Assembly (NCBI RefSeq): GCF_037325665.1
Contig: NC_090246.1
Location: 36,021,232-36,085,231, forward strand
Length of the DNA stretch: 64,000 nucleotides
Source: Littorina saxatilis
Lineage: Eukaryota; Mollusca; Gastropoda; Littorinimorpha; Littorinidae
Direction: 5' to 3'
The notes beneath the pieces are model-generated. The model was given only the letters and a program-made list of their open reading frames with translations. It made no database searches and had not been told where the DNA came from. A program made the position numbers and the translations under genes. This document shows, one piece after another, positions 1-14,400 of the stretch. Numbering within the stretch: the first letter of the stretch is position 1; each line of letters begins with the position of its first letter.

Positions 1-90
1 GGTCTTGCTGAAAAATGGCGTTGCGTTCAGTTTCATTCTGTGAGTTCGACAGCTACTTGACTAAATATTGTATTTTCGCCTTACGCGACT
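1..90 (+). repeat. 3' end of an abundant ~0.9 kb interspersed family
   Basis: The first 90 bases match the right end of the family seen in full at 31568-32463 (shared words GTTTCATTCTGTGAGTTCGA and TTACGCGACTT). The rest of this copy lies outside the window. No coding capacity is visible. Confidence 0.75.
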
Positions 91-1291
91 TTTCTTTATT
101 TGTCTTCTATTCTAGCCACATGTATGCAAGACCTCATACAGTTTGTTGTCTCCCTGAAAAGAGTTTTAAATCTGTTCACATTTATAGAGAACTGTAAATT
201 TGTGTATAGAAATTAGAATGGTAAACAGGAAACATAAGAATTTGCATTTAGATTAAAGGTTAATATTTGTAGAATGGCAGCAACATTTGGTATTCTAAAA
301 TCTTGCACAGAATCTTACCTATCATGAAAGTACAAACTTGTAAATGCGTGAAAGTTATCACCATTTGTGCAATCAGTGCATTGGCAGGCCGGCCGGCAAT
401 CCTCGGTAATCTGCCTACAGTCCAGCGTTCATGTACCAACCTGAACACGGTCTTTGGGCAACACAGATTTAGATTTGCCGCAGGGAAAGGCAAAGCGGTC
501 AGAGGCTTTTTCTTGCAGAGCGCTTGAATAACTTTCAAGCTGTAAATGCATCTAAAGAAGATTAGCTTTGGTGATACTGTACTGTGTACAAGGTTAATCA
601 CATTACAATTGAGACTTTACTGTGAGATGGCATGGAAAGGCCAGAGGACAGGAATTTCTGTGATAAAGTTTGTGAGTAGGTGAAACTGTGCAAGGTATGT
701 CACTGCACACAGATAATGATGCGTTAGCTAAACTCCTGCTTTTGTCTTGCCCAGATGTTTTTGAAGTGTTACAAAAAAGGAGAAGTTTCTTCCTTGTAAT
801 ATGCTTGATTGACGCTTCTTTCCAGAGTGAATAAATCTATTTTTGATGTATACAAATCCTCCTCTCCCCCTCCTCCCCAAACCCCTGAATTAATTTTCAT
901 CCCCATTATCGCAACAGGATACTTGGTTTCTCTACTCACAGAGCAACTTCAAATTGGCCTTTTGTTCTGTTCATCTTGTGAATTTCCCTAAATTGTGTTA
1001 GTGTAATTTGCATGTACACTTTCCTCCATGAGTGTAGCGGTGTATGCATATTGCCCATTGCCTAGTGTGATATTGTATGTACATTAGTTTCCTGGTGTGG
1101 TACTGTTTGTTGCCTCCCTGTGATACGCTCAACTAGCTGTGACCAGTATTACATTTATTTATTTTTGATAACAAAAGTTTGGATTTTTCAGACTGTACTT
1201 GTCAATGGTGAGGTGTTTCACTTTGCACAGTAAAGCAGAACTGCCTTTTGAATACAGATGTTTGGTTTTCTAAATGCAAGAGTGTTGAATG

Positions 1292-1349
<58 letters not shown>

Positions 1350-2060
1350 ATGACCTCACCCCCCCACCACATATACACACACAGAAAATAGATTGTATAA
1401 TTCAGTAACTTTCAAAACCATAACAAGTTCTCTTCCTTAGTTTTTTCAGCGCTTCTTCAAAATGCACCCTGGTACATGTATGTATTACATATCATTAATC
1501 TGAAACACAGGCACCAAAATAAATAATTTGTTAATCCTGTTTTAATGTGTTTAACATGCATGTGTGTTTCCATATCAAGACAATAGTGTCCTTACATTGA
1601 CGGTGACCTGTCTGGCCTGTTTCTGGTACCTGCCAGTTGAAGGGTAATACTAGGCGTTAATCTGCCGGCCATAAGAGATTAGAAATAACCTTCTCTGCAT
1701 ACTGCATTTTGCTCAGCAAGTTTTCTGGGTCACAGAAGATAAAGAAAGAGTGGGGTTCTTTCTACACCCACCCCCCATCAAGGCAGAGAGGGTAAGAGGC
1801 TTACTTGGTCTATTGCTGTCCATGCTAGGCAATAAGACAAACATGAGGAAACACTTTCCGCTATTGTTACTTGTGTTTGTGCTAGCGTCCTCAGAACATA
1901 AATGTTGACCTGTCACGGTAATGGCCGGTTGAAAGAAATTATTTTAAGTGTGAACCAAGTTCATGTTTTCACAACCTTGACCTGGAATATTTTGAGGCAT
2001 GTACAATGTGTCAGCCGATGAAAGAAGAGAGAACAGATCTGGGACAGAGAAAGGTACATA

Positions 2061-2324
2061 GACACAAAGACAAACACACCGCACAGAGATGTAGACACAA
2101 AGACAAACACACCGCACAGAGATGTAGACACAAAGACAAACACACCGCACAGAGATGTATATTCTCTCACAGAGATGTAGACATAAAGACAAACACACCG
2201 CACAGAGATGTAGACACAAAGACAAACACACCACACAGAGATGTATATTCTCTCACAGAGATGTAGACACAAAGACAAACACACCGCACAGAGATGTAGA
2301 CACAAAGACAAACACACCGCACAG

Positions 2325-2412
<88 letters not shown>
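2061..2412. repeat. Minisatellite (32-33 bp unit, about 8 copies) then (CT)n and (CA)n
   Basis: The unit reads GACACAAAGACAAACACACC followed by GCACAGAGATGTA. Two copies carry an inserted ATTCTCTCACAGAGATGTA segment. The array runs into CT dinucleotides from about 2332 and CA dinucleotides to 2412. The open frames here on both strands are periodic and not genes. Confidence 0.9.
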
Positions 2413-2418
<6 letters not shown>

Positions 2419-2573
2419 CTGATCATTTGCGGAACTGGGTAATGGAAGGTTGAAAGAATTTGCCTAAGCATGAACAAAGTCTACCTTGACCTTAAAACTG
2501 GAGGCATATTTTAATATATGCATAAATCACTGAATTAATAAATGGACATAGGAATCCAGAAAGAGAATGAGAC

Positions 2574-2994
2574 AGGGTTCCTGCAGGGCAGAGCTGATAC
2601 AATTCAAGGAGTTTTCAAGGACATTTCCAGGACCAAATAAATGCTTTTCAAGGACATGATTTTCCCCAAATTAATGCAAAGCACCAAGCTTACCTTCAGG
2701 AAGGGAAGCAACTACAGGTGACTAGTAATAGTTAGTTCGTCTGCTTTTGTTTTCACTCGATCTTTTATTCTCCCAAAATGTGTGTACTGTATTTGACGAA
2801 AAAAAAAGGGGTTGCATTTTTTTTTTTAAATAAGACAAGCTGCTGACGAAATGTATAGGCAACAATTTGGAAAAATCAAGTACTTTTCAATGACTATTTA
2901 ACAAAACTCTATTTTCAAGCACTTTTCAAGGCCTGGAAAAGGTTTTCCAATTTTCAAGGAGTTTTCCAGGGTTCAAGGACTCTGTACGAACCCT
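2574..2994. mobile_element. hAT-like non-autonomous element (MITE), 421 bp
   Basis: The ends are inverted (AGGGTTC...GAACCCT) and the element is flanked by an 8-bp duplication matching at 7 of 8 bases (AATGAGAC at 2566-2573, GATGAGAC at 2995-3002). An 8-bp duplication is usual for hAT elements. The inside repeats the word TTTTCAAGGA several times near both ends in inverted orientation and holds no open frame. Confidence 0.7.
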
Positions 2995-3724
2995 GATGAG
3001 ACGAAAAAACATAGACATAAACTGAGACAGAGGCATAAACAAACAGACATACAATATGTCCAAACAGATAAACAGACAGACATACAGACATGAAGGCACA
3101 CAGGCAGGCAGGCAGGCAGGCAGATACAGAGACACATACATGTGGCAAAAGAAGACAGATAAAAACTCACCAACAAAATATTCCCTCAGACTTAGCAAAT
3201 TTCATAAACGAGACTTCATTTTCAATGTAAAACCATTTATTGTATTTAAGAAATAACAAACAAAACACTCTGGATGAAGCTAAACATAAACAAAGACAAT
3301 ACAGCACATAATTAACCACCTGATAATTGATATCAACATTGTTGATATCCATGGCTGAAACATTTTCTGCTCATTCCATATTTCCGCATGAAAACTCAGA
3401 AGCCTCTATCATGTGAAGCATTTCATTCGAAACCACTGTTAAAACAGATATGCACTCATTCACTCTCCGTCTTTCTTTCTCTGTCAACCTCTTTGTCTCT
3501 CTCTCACACACGCACACAATCCTCAGCGCTTATCCACATGTGTTGCCCTGAACCGTTATTCCTGTGACAGTACCTCCCTTGACACAACACTGTACGTCCA
3601 GTACAAAAATGCTAACAATATTTTTTAGAAGAGAACAGCCCCCTCAATATACTGGTCTGCATGAAAACGGCATCAAATCATTCAGAATTGTATTGAGAGC
3701 TTACTGAGCTCATGAAGTCAAATA

Positions 3725-3898
3725 CAATGGAACCCCCATTTTAAGACCTCCAAAAATCTGAGAAAATTGGGTCTTAAAAAGATGGGAGTCTTAAAAAGGG
3801 AGTAATTTTACTGAGGCTAAGAACAGAAAGTCTGAGAAAACAAGGTCTTAAAAATGATGGAGTCTTAAATCGAGAATCTTAAAAGGGGAGTTCCTCTG
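3725..3898. mobile_element. TA-flanked MITE, 174 bp
   Basis: Inverted ends CAATGGAACCCCC and GGGGAGTTCCTCTG sit between TA dinucleotides at 3723-3724 and 3899-3900, as for Tc1/mariner-type insertions. Inside are repeated GTCTTAAAA words in both orientations. A second, diverged copy lies at 27204-27378. Confidence 0.75.
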
Positions 3899-4044
3899 TA
3901 ATGAGATTGATGACCAGAAACAACAACTTTTGGTTCTGAACTACTGATGTCTTACTGACTGATGCATTTCTATGGCAACATGTGAACAACTGCTTTTCCA
4001 TTTCAATCTCAAAGAAAGTTTAACCAAATCACCTGAACAATGTA

Positions 4045-4335
4045 AGATGTTATGTTATATGAAGTCTTATATCGCGCGCGTATCTCCAGACTCGGACTCA
4101 AGGCGCAGGGATCTATTTATGCCGTGTGAGATGGAATTTTTTACACAATACATCACGCATTCACATCGACCAGCAGATCGCAGCCATTTCGGCGCATATC
4201 CTACTTTTCACGGCCTATTATTCCAAGTCACACGGGTATTTTGGTGGACATTTTTTTATCTATGCCAAAACAATTTTGCCAGGAAAGACCCTTTTGTCAA
4301 TCGTGGGATCTTTAACGTGCACACCCCAATGTAGT
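4045..4335. repeat. Probable interspersed repeat, unclassified
   Basis: A GC-rich block (around TATCGCGCGCGTATCTCCAG) set in AT-rich DNA resembles a gastropod SINE-like family that I recall only loosely. No second copy is present in the window, so the boundaries and class are uncertain. Confidence 0.3.
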
Positions 4336-4906
4336 GTACACTGAAGGTGTACACAAATCAGACACAGAATGACTGTGAATGTGAAATAACTAAGCACACT
4401 AAAACTAACAAGTATGAATGTCAAAAACACCCATAGAGCCTACTCCAGTTCGTCTACATGCCTGTTCTGAATAGCCGTGGTAAACTGTTAACTAACATAT
4501 TGACAACACCTTTGCATGATCGTTAACAAAGGCCCTTATTTTTCTTGAGTGTAAATGGTATCAGCCTGTCTCAGACACACAGGTATTATCATAAGTTTCA
4601 CAAATTACCGGTAGCAGTCAAGCAAGATCCAAGTAATGCAGGGACTTGCTTTCAGAAGCAATTGTATGGTAGAATTATTTTCTCCCCCAATAAATTCCAG
4701 CATCATAATAATCATACCTGTCTTAGAATACACCTCCTATTATTTAGTTGCATATGCACACTTTAGAGAAAAATCTTAAAGATGATGAAAGTCATAAATT
4801 TCACAGGCTAGTTTCAACTTTCAAGATGCAGTTTCAAGGGACATAAATCTTACTATTGAAGAAGCCGAGAACACCGTTGTCTACCCCACGCATGAAGGGA
4901 GAGAAC

Positions 4907-5424
4907 TCAGATCAATCCTGCCATTTCATTCATGAACTGGTCATAGGCGTCGTCCTTGGTCTTCGTCTGTGTGGCAGGGGTAGGTGCTGGTTTGGATGAA
5001 ACGTTCAGTGCTGAAGTCTCATCTGCTCTGCCTGTATAAAAATAGGAGAGAGAAAAGTAAATGGAAGTGCACAGGCTGTTTTTATGAGTAGATGACTAAA
5101 TCTTTTCTTCAGCTCTCTTAGTACCTTCTTTTGAAGATGCTGGTACTTGCAGTACTCTGTTTTATCTAAACTAAGCAAAAGTAAAGGATACCCCCCCCCC
5201 CCCCCCCAAACCCTCTCTCTCTAAAAGTTTTTTTCACTCTGTACACACTTGAGTTTCAGACTCAAAGTGAATTTATTTGAGACTACGAATACACAGTAGT
5301 GTGCGAATACTAACCTCCCTTTCACCCAAGAAAAACTGAAGTAAAATCTTAACAACACAAGAGGCGAAGCCATCAAGGCTCACGTAAGAAATCGACAAAC
5401 AGTAACACAAACTCAATCACTCCG

Positions 5425-5464
<40 letters not shown>

Positions 5465-8400
5465 ACAGAAAGAGCATCTAGGTGAAACTGTGCAAGAAAG
5501 CGAGACACTAGATCTAGATCTGTCTGTCTGCATGTACACTAGTCTCGGCCCGCTCAAAATAATAATGACCAAGACTTTCAGTACTTTCTTCGCGTGACGT
5601 CTAACCCTCTTACGTCATAATGTGACGTCAATGTAATGTGACGTCTTCAAATGTTAGAGTTTCTACCACAGACATACACACGCACGCACGCACGCACGCA
5701 CATACGTACGCACGCACAGACTCGGGACAGACAAAGTTACGATCGCATAGGCTACACTTACGTGAGCCAAAAATGACTGTGGGTGAGATGAACAAAGTTG
5801 AAAAACAAAATAAATCTGCACTCACCAATACTGGGACAGAACACACACACAAAAAGTCACATTTTCACCTGTGGAGAATACTTCGAAATTCACAAAGATA
5901 ACACTCCAACAAAAATCCTCACCTGAAGGTTTTAAGCGGCCCTTGTGCTGTTGGTTGCGCTTGATTTTGACGGCAGTGGGAGTGAACCTCGTCACATCTC
6001 CCATGCCGCTCTTGATCTTAGGCTTGGCCTCGATGGTGATGGCGCTCTTCTTGTCGTCGTCTCCGTGGGCTCGCAGCGGTGGTTTCATGATGCTGGGCGG
6101 CGCACTCAGCACGTTGGGGTTGGAGGCCGGCATGGGGATCATGCTGGGGGCGAGATGAGGGGGAGGGACGTTGGGAGGGGCACCGGGCGGTCGAAGTAGT
6201 CGGGGTGGAGGCATACCTGTCACGTAACACAATATTAGTCAATATCTCATATTTCACCTCCTCCTTCCTTTTCCTAGTTTACTTGTTGATGTTGTTGGGG
6301 CTTACGGGCACAAATGTAACCGCATTGGCAGTGGTTGTTACAAAACTGTACACCAACAATTACAGCTGTAAGTGTAAAGCAAGCTGAATGTTAATACCTC
6401 TTTAGACATGTATACTATCCATGAAAATGACATGTCTGCTAGCATGCCCAGCATACAGCTATGCAAGGAAACTTTAAATAGACATTGACAACAGTTCAGA
6501 CGGAAGAGTTGACAACAGCTCAGCAACATCAGTAAGTACAAGGAGATATGGCTGGAGTGCACCTCTGTCTTTATACTGAAAATCCTAGGAGCCCTAAACC
6601 TGAACATGCATTCCTGAAAGTTTTGAAACACGAGTCAAACTTGAAATAAAAAAACAATTAACACTCCTGAAACTGTCTTTAAACAAACCATCTCTTTAAA
6701 CAACAACATTACCAGACAATACAAAGAGCTTTGCTACAGACTTCAACTTGACAAGCAGATGTACTAACCCTGCATGCCGGGTGGCACACGCATGGGACCA
6801 CCTCGCAGGTTGGGCGGCAGTCCTGGAGGGGGGCCTGGGGGGAGACCCTGTGGGCGACCAGGGGGTGGCCCAGGGGGGAGGAGACGAGGCAGAGACCCGG
6901 GGGGACCTCCCGGCATCAGCGGTGGCCGCATGAACATTGGTGGTGCTCCTGGGGGCGGTCCTGAAACATGACAGGCAAATATTGTGTCGCTGTGTCAATT
7001 TGAAAGGCTTTATTTCAACACGCAGCAAATCCTTAAAAAATTACAATTTGGTTCACTGTACAAAACCTGTGTCTAACTCGAACATCTTACAAAATATGTA
7101 AGTTCAAGAAGAAAAATCTCAAACTTGAAGCCATATTTGCAGGTACATGTAACACATATATAGCTAACCTAAACTTTGTCAAGAAACAATTTGGCAGCTC
7201 AAAACCTGTCTCCAGTCTGTCCTACTGGTTGTGAGTGCATTCAGCGTTTGTGGGTTTTTTTCTTTTTCTTTTTTTATGTCAAAATGATGCTACTTCTGTG
7301 CTGCTGCACTTTGACTGGCTAGTTACTATGACAAGACTTGTTTGGATTTTTTTTTAAACTTATTTTTAGCCATTCCTTCTGCTTTTCTGGCAATACTAAT
7401 GCACAAATCACCTACTACTAACATAAAGTAGCTGTATCGATCTACACAATAAATCAAACACAAAAAGACCTCTCACGGGAACTGTCAGAAACGACAAAAC
7501 TAAATAGCACCTACCTGGAGGAAGGCCTGGGGGCAGACCAGGAGGAGCACCGGGAGGGGGACCAGGGGGCATCAGCTTTGCCGACGAAGGTTTGTCGTCT
7601 TCTTCCATTCTCTCCTCCTCATCATCGTTATCTTCATCCCTCTCTGTGCCTGGCGGTCGGTCATCCAGTCGCGCTATTTCGTCCATGCGTGACTTCAGAT
7701 CTGCTGCTTGGCGGTCCTGGGATCAATGAGACAAAGTACTCTCTGTTTGGCGTTTTTTAAATCAAAGAACTCTGAGGATAATTGTCAACAAAACACAAAG
7801 AATGTTCTCCACATACAAAAACTTACTGCTTTCTTCAAGTTCAAGAATATCCAAACTTGTGGTGAGATATGTACGCGTTATAAATTCTCGTATTATTATT
7901 ATATCCTAAACTAAAATAAGCAAGCCCTTCTTTCGCTTACTGTTTCAGGCTTTCACTAACTTCCCTTTTGGATCTACTACAGCAGTTAAAAAAAATATGA
8001 AGCAGGGCAGGGACATCTTTTGTCTAAAACAGCATGACTTCTAGTTTCACACACAGGATGATCCTTCGCCCTATTTTGTCACCTTATAAAAGTACTGGAC
8101 AACCAAATCGCCTATGCTTCCACAAAATTCTAGTTTTCATGATTGTACGATGGAATCCCTTATCAGCGACAACCCAATCACTCATTTTCCAGAAAGTTTT
8201 TGTTTAACAAAAAGTAAATAGAACATATAGCATTCTAAATCCCTATCCTGAAAATGTCCTCCCAGAGGGTTATCTCAAAAAATATCTTTGCTATTCAGTG
8301 GGGTTTTTTCTTCTTTAGTACCTGAGACAACTAAGCTTTACAAGAAAACATGAACAATTCACTCAAAACAACAGCCCCAAACTTACGTTTTCATCTCTCT

Positions 8401-11400
8401 CCCTCTCATCCTCACTGTCATCGCTCTCACTACTGCTGGATTCAGACGGGCCGTCTGGAAACTCTTGCCCTGCCATCTGCAACATGCGCGCCTGCAAGGC
8501 CGACACCCCTCCTCCGCTGCTGCTGCTGCTGCCGGCTTTCTCTTTCTTCTTCCTTCTGCTCAGCTTGAGACGTGTGTCTTTCTCTGGAAATTCATCATCA
8601 AGGTCATCGTCGTCCTCGAAGCGGATCTTGCGAGACTTGGCTGAAAAGTGAAAGACAAGTCGGGGTTATGTTTGTGAATGTGAAGGTGTTACAAGGCATC
8701 ACTGCAAAAACTGATCAACTGATCTGTCTCTTGCCAGAAAAGAAAAAGAACGTGATGATAAATAAAATTAGATTCCATGGGTACAGTGGCATCCGAGCCT
8801 AGGTCTTCATAGCATGGTAGTGACTATAAACATGATCTAGCACCCATTTAATTTGTCTGTGTGCCTCAAGTTTTAAAACAAGATATGTTAAATTCCCCAT
8901 AAGCATTCTTGTGCATGCAGAATCGTAGACAAAGACTAAGGCATAAAATGAATATGGAACCCTACCTTTAGCCACAAGAGTAAACGGGAGGGAAGAAATA
9001 TATCAAAGGGAGGGAAGAAATGTAGGAAACTGACAGAGAAAAGCAGAAGAAAGCATCCACTTTCTGTTTCCTTTTGTTCACGCACACAAACAAATCAGTA
9101 TAATGATGAAACTCACAAGGGGCTTCTGCTGTTTTTTCTAAGAGGATGGCCAGGTCATCTGGATGTTGCACGGCATCAAAATCCACCTCCAACGTCTCAC
9201 CAACATCTGAGAAAGTAACACCATCTTTACAGTATAATGAGAAATATATATATACTATCAGTCTCATTGTCCGTCTCTCTTAAAATGCTTTCACACAAGC
9301 CGAGTGACAGGAAGAACATATGGACACACAGATACACATGCAGAGACAGACAGACACATCCAAACACCCACACGCACCTCACATATATACTTATTCAGCA
9401 GAAGACAATAGGTCAGTTGGACCTTGACTGAAAATATGTACAGGCCTAAATATCCTGGTTATAACCAAGTTGTTCCATCAGAAGCCATCCTACATGTCAA
9501 AACTATGGAATGGTCGACCAATGTGTCAGATCAAAAAAATGTTGCATCAGTAACGGAAAACCGAGACCTGAGAACAACATTGATACAGTCCTGCACACTC
9601 TCCCTCTCTATTCTCCCGCACTCATACAGTGAAACACACTCTCTCTCTCTCTCTATGCTCCTGCACTGAAGTGATACACTCACTCTCCCTCTCTCTATTC
9701 TCCTACACTCATACAGTGAAACACACTCTCTCTCTCTCTCTGTGCTCCTGCACTGAAGTGATACACTCACTCTCCCTCTCTCTATTCTCCTACACTCATA
9801 CAGTGAAACACACTCTCTCTCTCTCTCTATGCTCCTGCACTGAAGTGATACACTCACTCTCCCTCTCTCTATTCTCCTACACTCATACAGTGAAACACAC
9901 TCTCTCTCTCTCTATGCTCCTGCACTCATACAGTGAAACATACTCTCTCTATGCTCCTACACTCATACAGTGAAACACACACTCTCTCTCTCTCTCTATG
10001 CTCCTACACTCATACAGTGAAACATACTCTCTCTCTCTATGCTCCTGCACTGAAGTGATACACTCACTCTCCCTCTCTCTATTCTCCTACACTCATACAG
10101 TGAAACACACCCCCTCTCTCTCTATGCTCCTGCACTGAAGTGATACACTCACTCTCCCTCTCTCTATTCTCCTACACTCATACAGTGAAACACACTCTCT
10201 CTCTCTCTCTATGCTCCTACACTCATACAGTGAAACACACTCTCTCTCTCTCTCTATGCTCCTGCACTGAAGTGATACACTCACTCTCCCTCCCTCTATT
10301 CTCCTACACTCATACAGTGAAGCACACTCTCTCTCTCTCTCTCTCTATGCTCCTGCACTCATACAGTGAAACACACTCTCTCTCTCTCTATGGTCCTGCA
10401 CTCATACAGTGAAACACACTCTCTCTCTCGATATGCTCCTGCACTCATACAGTGAAACACACACTCTCTCTCTCTATGCTCCTGCACTCATACAGTGAAA
10501 CACACTCTCTCTCTCGCTATGCTCCCGCACTAATACAGTGAAACACACTCTCTCTCGCTATGCTCCTACACTCATACAGTGAAACACACTCTCTCTCTCG
10601 CTATGCTCCTGCACTCATACAGTGAAACATACTCTCTCTCTCTCGCTATGCTCCTGCACTCATACAGTGAAACACACTCTCTCTCTCGCTATGCTCCTGC
10701 ACTCATACAGTGAAACACACTGTCTCTCTCGCTATGCTCTTACACTCATACAGTGAAACACACTCTCTCTCTCTCTATGCTCCTGCACTCATACAGTGAA
10801 ACACACTCTCTATCTCGCTATGCTCCTGCACTCATACAGTGAAACACTCTCTCTCTCTCTATGCTCCTGCACTCATACAGTGAAACACACTCTCTCTCTC
10901 TCGCTATGCTCCTACACTCATACAGTGAAACACACTCTCTCTCTCTATGCCCCTGCACTCATACAGTGAAACACACTCTCTCTCTCGCTATGCTCCTGCA
11001 CTCATACAGTGAAACATACTCTCTCTCTCTATGCTCCTGCACTGAAGTGATACACTCACTCTCCCTCTCTCTATTCTCCTACACTCATACAGTGAAACAC
11101 ACTCTCTCTCTCTCTGTGCTCCTGCACTGAAGTGATACACTCACTCTCCCTCTCTCTATTCTCCTACACTCATACAGTGAAACACATTCTCTCTCTCTCT
11201 ATGCTCCTGCACTGAAGTGATACACTCACTCTCCCTCTCTCTATTCTCCTACACTCATACAGTGAAACACACTCTCTCTCTCTCTGTGCTCCTGCACTGA
11301 AGTGATACACTCACTCTCCCTCTCTCTATTCTCCTACACTCATACACAGTCACAGACAGATTTGCAGGCACGCAGGAACTGAGGCAAGCACACACACCCG

Positions 11401-14400
11401 AACACTTGCACACACCCACTCAGTTACAAAAAACACCACACAAACCATTTGCTGGGTCGTATTCATCTTCACTGTCGCTGAGTGGAGGGGGAGGGCCTGG
11501 TGGGGGGCCTGGTGGTTTTCGTTGCCTCGTCAGGGTGTCTGGTACCATGGTTCCAATCATATCCAGCCTGATCATACACACCCAACATATTCTTGTTTAA
11601 ACAGAAAAATGGCACAAGTTTTCACGTCTAGCAAACAATTTAGGTTCTCTGCTTGTGGGTACAGAAATACAAACCCTCTCACAAGCACATTACACCTGTC
11701 TCTATTGAAAGTGACAGAAAACTCAGAGGCAGACCGCAAGTTGACAGTTTACATAAATAAATATTGCCCCCCCCCCCCCCCCCCCCCCTGAGTCTCAGTC
11801 TTCCAATCAGTCAGGCAGAAACTAGGACACAATCTTTGTGTCAGAGACAAACCTTGTATGATCATATAACCAGAGACATACAAACAAACAAACTTACTCA
11901 TATGCTGATCTTTTCTTCAAAATACTGGGAGGCATGAGATCAGGATAAGCGCCAAGCAAGGGCGGAGGAATCTCATTCGGCAGTGGAATCATGGCTGGCA
12001 CTGCAATCAAATGTTTGAAAATAATTTATTCATTGTTGGAAGTGTTTCAACCAAACCATGTTCTACTAAACGAAAACCTTATTTTGATAAAAAAAAAACA
12101 ACACCTTATTTTGTTCAAGAGTACAACAATAACCAGCAAGACCAACTTTGAGTGATACTGAAACAAGGTGGGTATACATATAACTTTATAAGCCACCATG
12201 TTTTTCTTAACTCTAAACATACAAAGCATAAGTATTTAGTGGTCCTTTTTTGAAGTATTACTTTAAATCAAAGCAAAGCAAACAATTTCTTAAGTAGGAC
12301 TTTGAAATAAAGTAAACAGGCATAATAGCCTAGTGGTTAAGACATCAGCCATCCATGTGGAAGGTTCGGGGTTCGAACCTCAGCTGTGCCTGGCAGGTTA
12401 AGGGTGGATATTTTCCCATCTCCCAGGCAAGCTTATGTGCAGACCTCCCAGTGCTTTATCCCCCTTCATGTGTACACACAAGCACAAGACCAAGAACCCA
12501 AGAAAAAGCTCCTGTGATCAATGTCAGAGTTCGGTGAGTTATTAAAACACAAAAATACCCAGAATGCATCCCCTGAAAACACGGCATATAAATATTTGCA
12601 GAAAAGGCAAGAGAAAAACGGTCATGCACATAAAAACCCACATGTGCAAAACACGAGTGTACATGGGAGTTGTAGCCCATGAACACAGAAGAAGACAAAT
12701 TGAAGTGAAAGATGTTTGCCAACAATATTTACAGTTCTATCAAACAGACATGGAACACAAACAAACAAATCTTACATGTCTGATCCACAGGAGCATCAGG
12801 AAGTGGGATTTGATCCAGTTGCACTCGCTCTGCATTACGTACTTGCTCTGAAAAGAAAAGAATTCTAATACAGTTTCAGCTCAAGAGATGTATGTTCAAC
12901 TGATTATGACTGAATCAATGAATCACTATTTACTCGACAGTTAAAGATAGTCAAGAAAATAGTAACAGTAAAGTAAATGGTAAGGAGAGGGGCAGATGGA
13001 CAGACAGACAGAATTTAATACACCCTCCTAAACTTCCTTAAAGAGGGTACATGTATATATATATATATTAAAACCAACATTGTCCTAAACTGCTCATGTA
13101 TTTTCATAAAACCTCATCTTCTGATTATCCTTGAATAAATTCATTCTAGTTAAAAGAAATCTTTTTTACTCACCAAAGTATTGTACCAGCTGCTTCCTTG
13201 TGCGCTCATATTCAGACTCTGCTTTTTTCAGGTCTATTGCATACTCTGGTTTCTCTTTTTCCTGAAAGTGAAAAGGAATTTAAACAAGTTTAAATGCTAA
13301 CAAATCAACCAAACACTTGAAAATTCACATAAAGACACATATATGCTTGGACACATGCAAATGTAATCTTGTCTCAACATCCTTGGTCTTACCTTCCCTC
13401 ACCCCTACCCCTCCGCAAAATAGTATAAGTATAACATGATTCCTTATAAAGAAAACAAAAGGATTACTAGAAAACTACTGACATACTTACATAAAGTTTG
13501 AAAACTCTGTCAAATGTGTCACGCAGCTTTTTCCTTTTGTCCCGAAGAACTTTTTCATTGAGGCTTGGTGCTTCAACTGGATTGTACTCTGGAGGGGATA
13601 AAACGTTGTACCATGAGCAATAAAGCACTGCATTATCATTCTGCTGTTCAGCTATACAATTACAAACTCCTTTAAACTTGAGATTTCAGAAACCTTGATA
13701 CACTTTGCTTTCTGTACAGCATCATAAATAGCATATATATATATATATAGATCAATGACTAAACTTTGCATTATTGCAAATTGATCTACCTTGTCTGGAC
13801 TCTGAACACGATTATTAAAAGCAATACAAGGAAGAAGTTGCAGTCAAGGCAACATGGTCCCATCAAACAGGATAGGTAGAGTGTCTTTTTACTTCTTTTT
13901 TTTTTGCAGATCAAGCACTTAGTTTCCCTTGTTACCTAGGATTTCTGAAACGCCCAGGTGTACCATAAGTTCAAAATTTCTCATTTGTTGTACATTTCAC
14001 CATTTTTTATGGGTTTTTTTATTTTGACAATTGCAAAAACATTATAGGGTTGGCAGCATAAAACAGGATTGGTCATGCTACTGTAAAACTAGGAATTGTT
14101 CATATGCCTAATCACTGCTTCAGAAAATCATTCCCCTTTTCTTTGTGTTGCTTTATCTTTATGGCAATATTCATTTAAAAATGTTCACACTGCATTACTA
14201 TCCCTCAGCAAAACCACAATGAGAATACTAACCCATTCTGTCGATGATTTCCATTTCTTCAAGTAGCTTCATAGGATCCTTCCCCTTTAGTACAGCTTGC
14301 CTCACCATCATACGCTGCTTCTTGTTCTGTTCACATAAGAAATTTAATATGATTCAGTTACACACAACACAACCAAACTGACAGTCTGAACTACTTGTTC

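Larger units (their letters stand above)
91..4906. other. Non-coding stretch: simple repeats, two MITEs, probable WBP11 3' UTR
   Basis: I find no convincing gene here. It holds a GT microsatellite (about 1292-1348), a 32-bp minisatellite followed by CT and CA runs (2061-2412), a hAT-like miniature element (2574-2994), a TA-flanked miniature element (3725-3898) and a further interspersed repeat (about 4045-4335). A minus-strand AATAAA (3236-3241) could be a polyadenylation signal for WBP11, giving a 3' UTR of about 1.7 kb that would contain the 3725-3898 element; this is inference. The short open frames come from simple repeats. Confidence 0.5.

Noticed and set aside
2061-2412. Regular repeats with spacers, CRISPR-like at first sight
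   Set aside because: Units are contiguous minisatellite copies without unique spacers, in an animal genome.
6018-7028. Pro/Arg-rich and Gly-rich frames on both strands
   Set aside because: Shadows of the proline-rich WBP11 exons in other frames.
9590-11345. Long open frames rich in Ser-Leu or Arg-Glu
   Set aside because: They follow the CT-rich 43-bp period on both strands and change frame with unit length; not coding.
12313-12370. Possible tRNA gene
   Set aside because: A and B boxes are present, but there is no acceptor-stem pairing and a SINE body follows; it is a SINE head.
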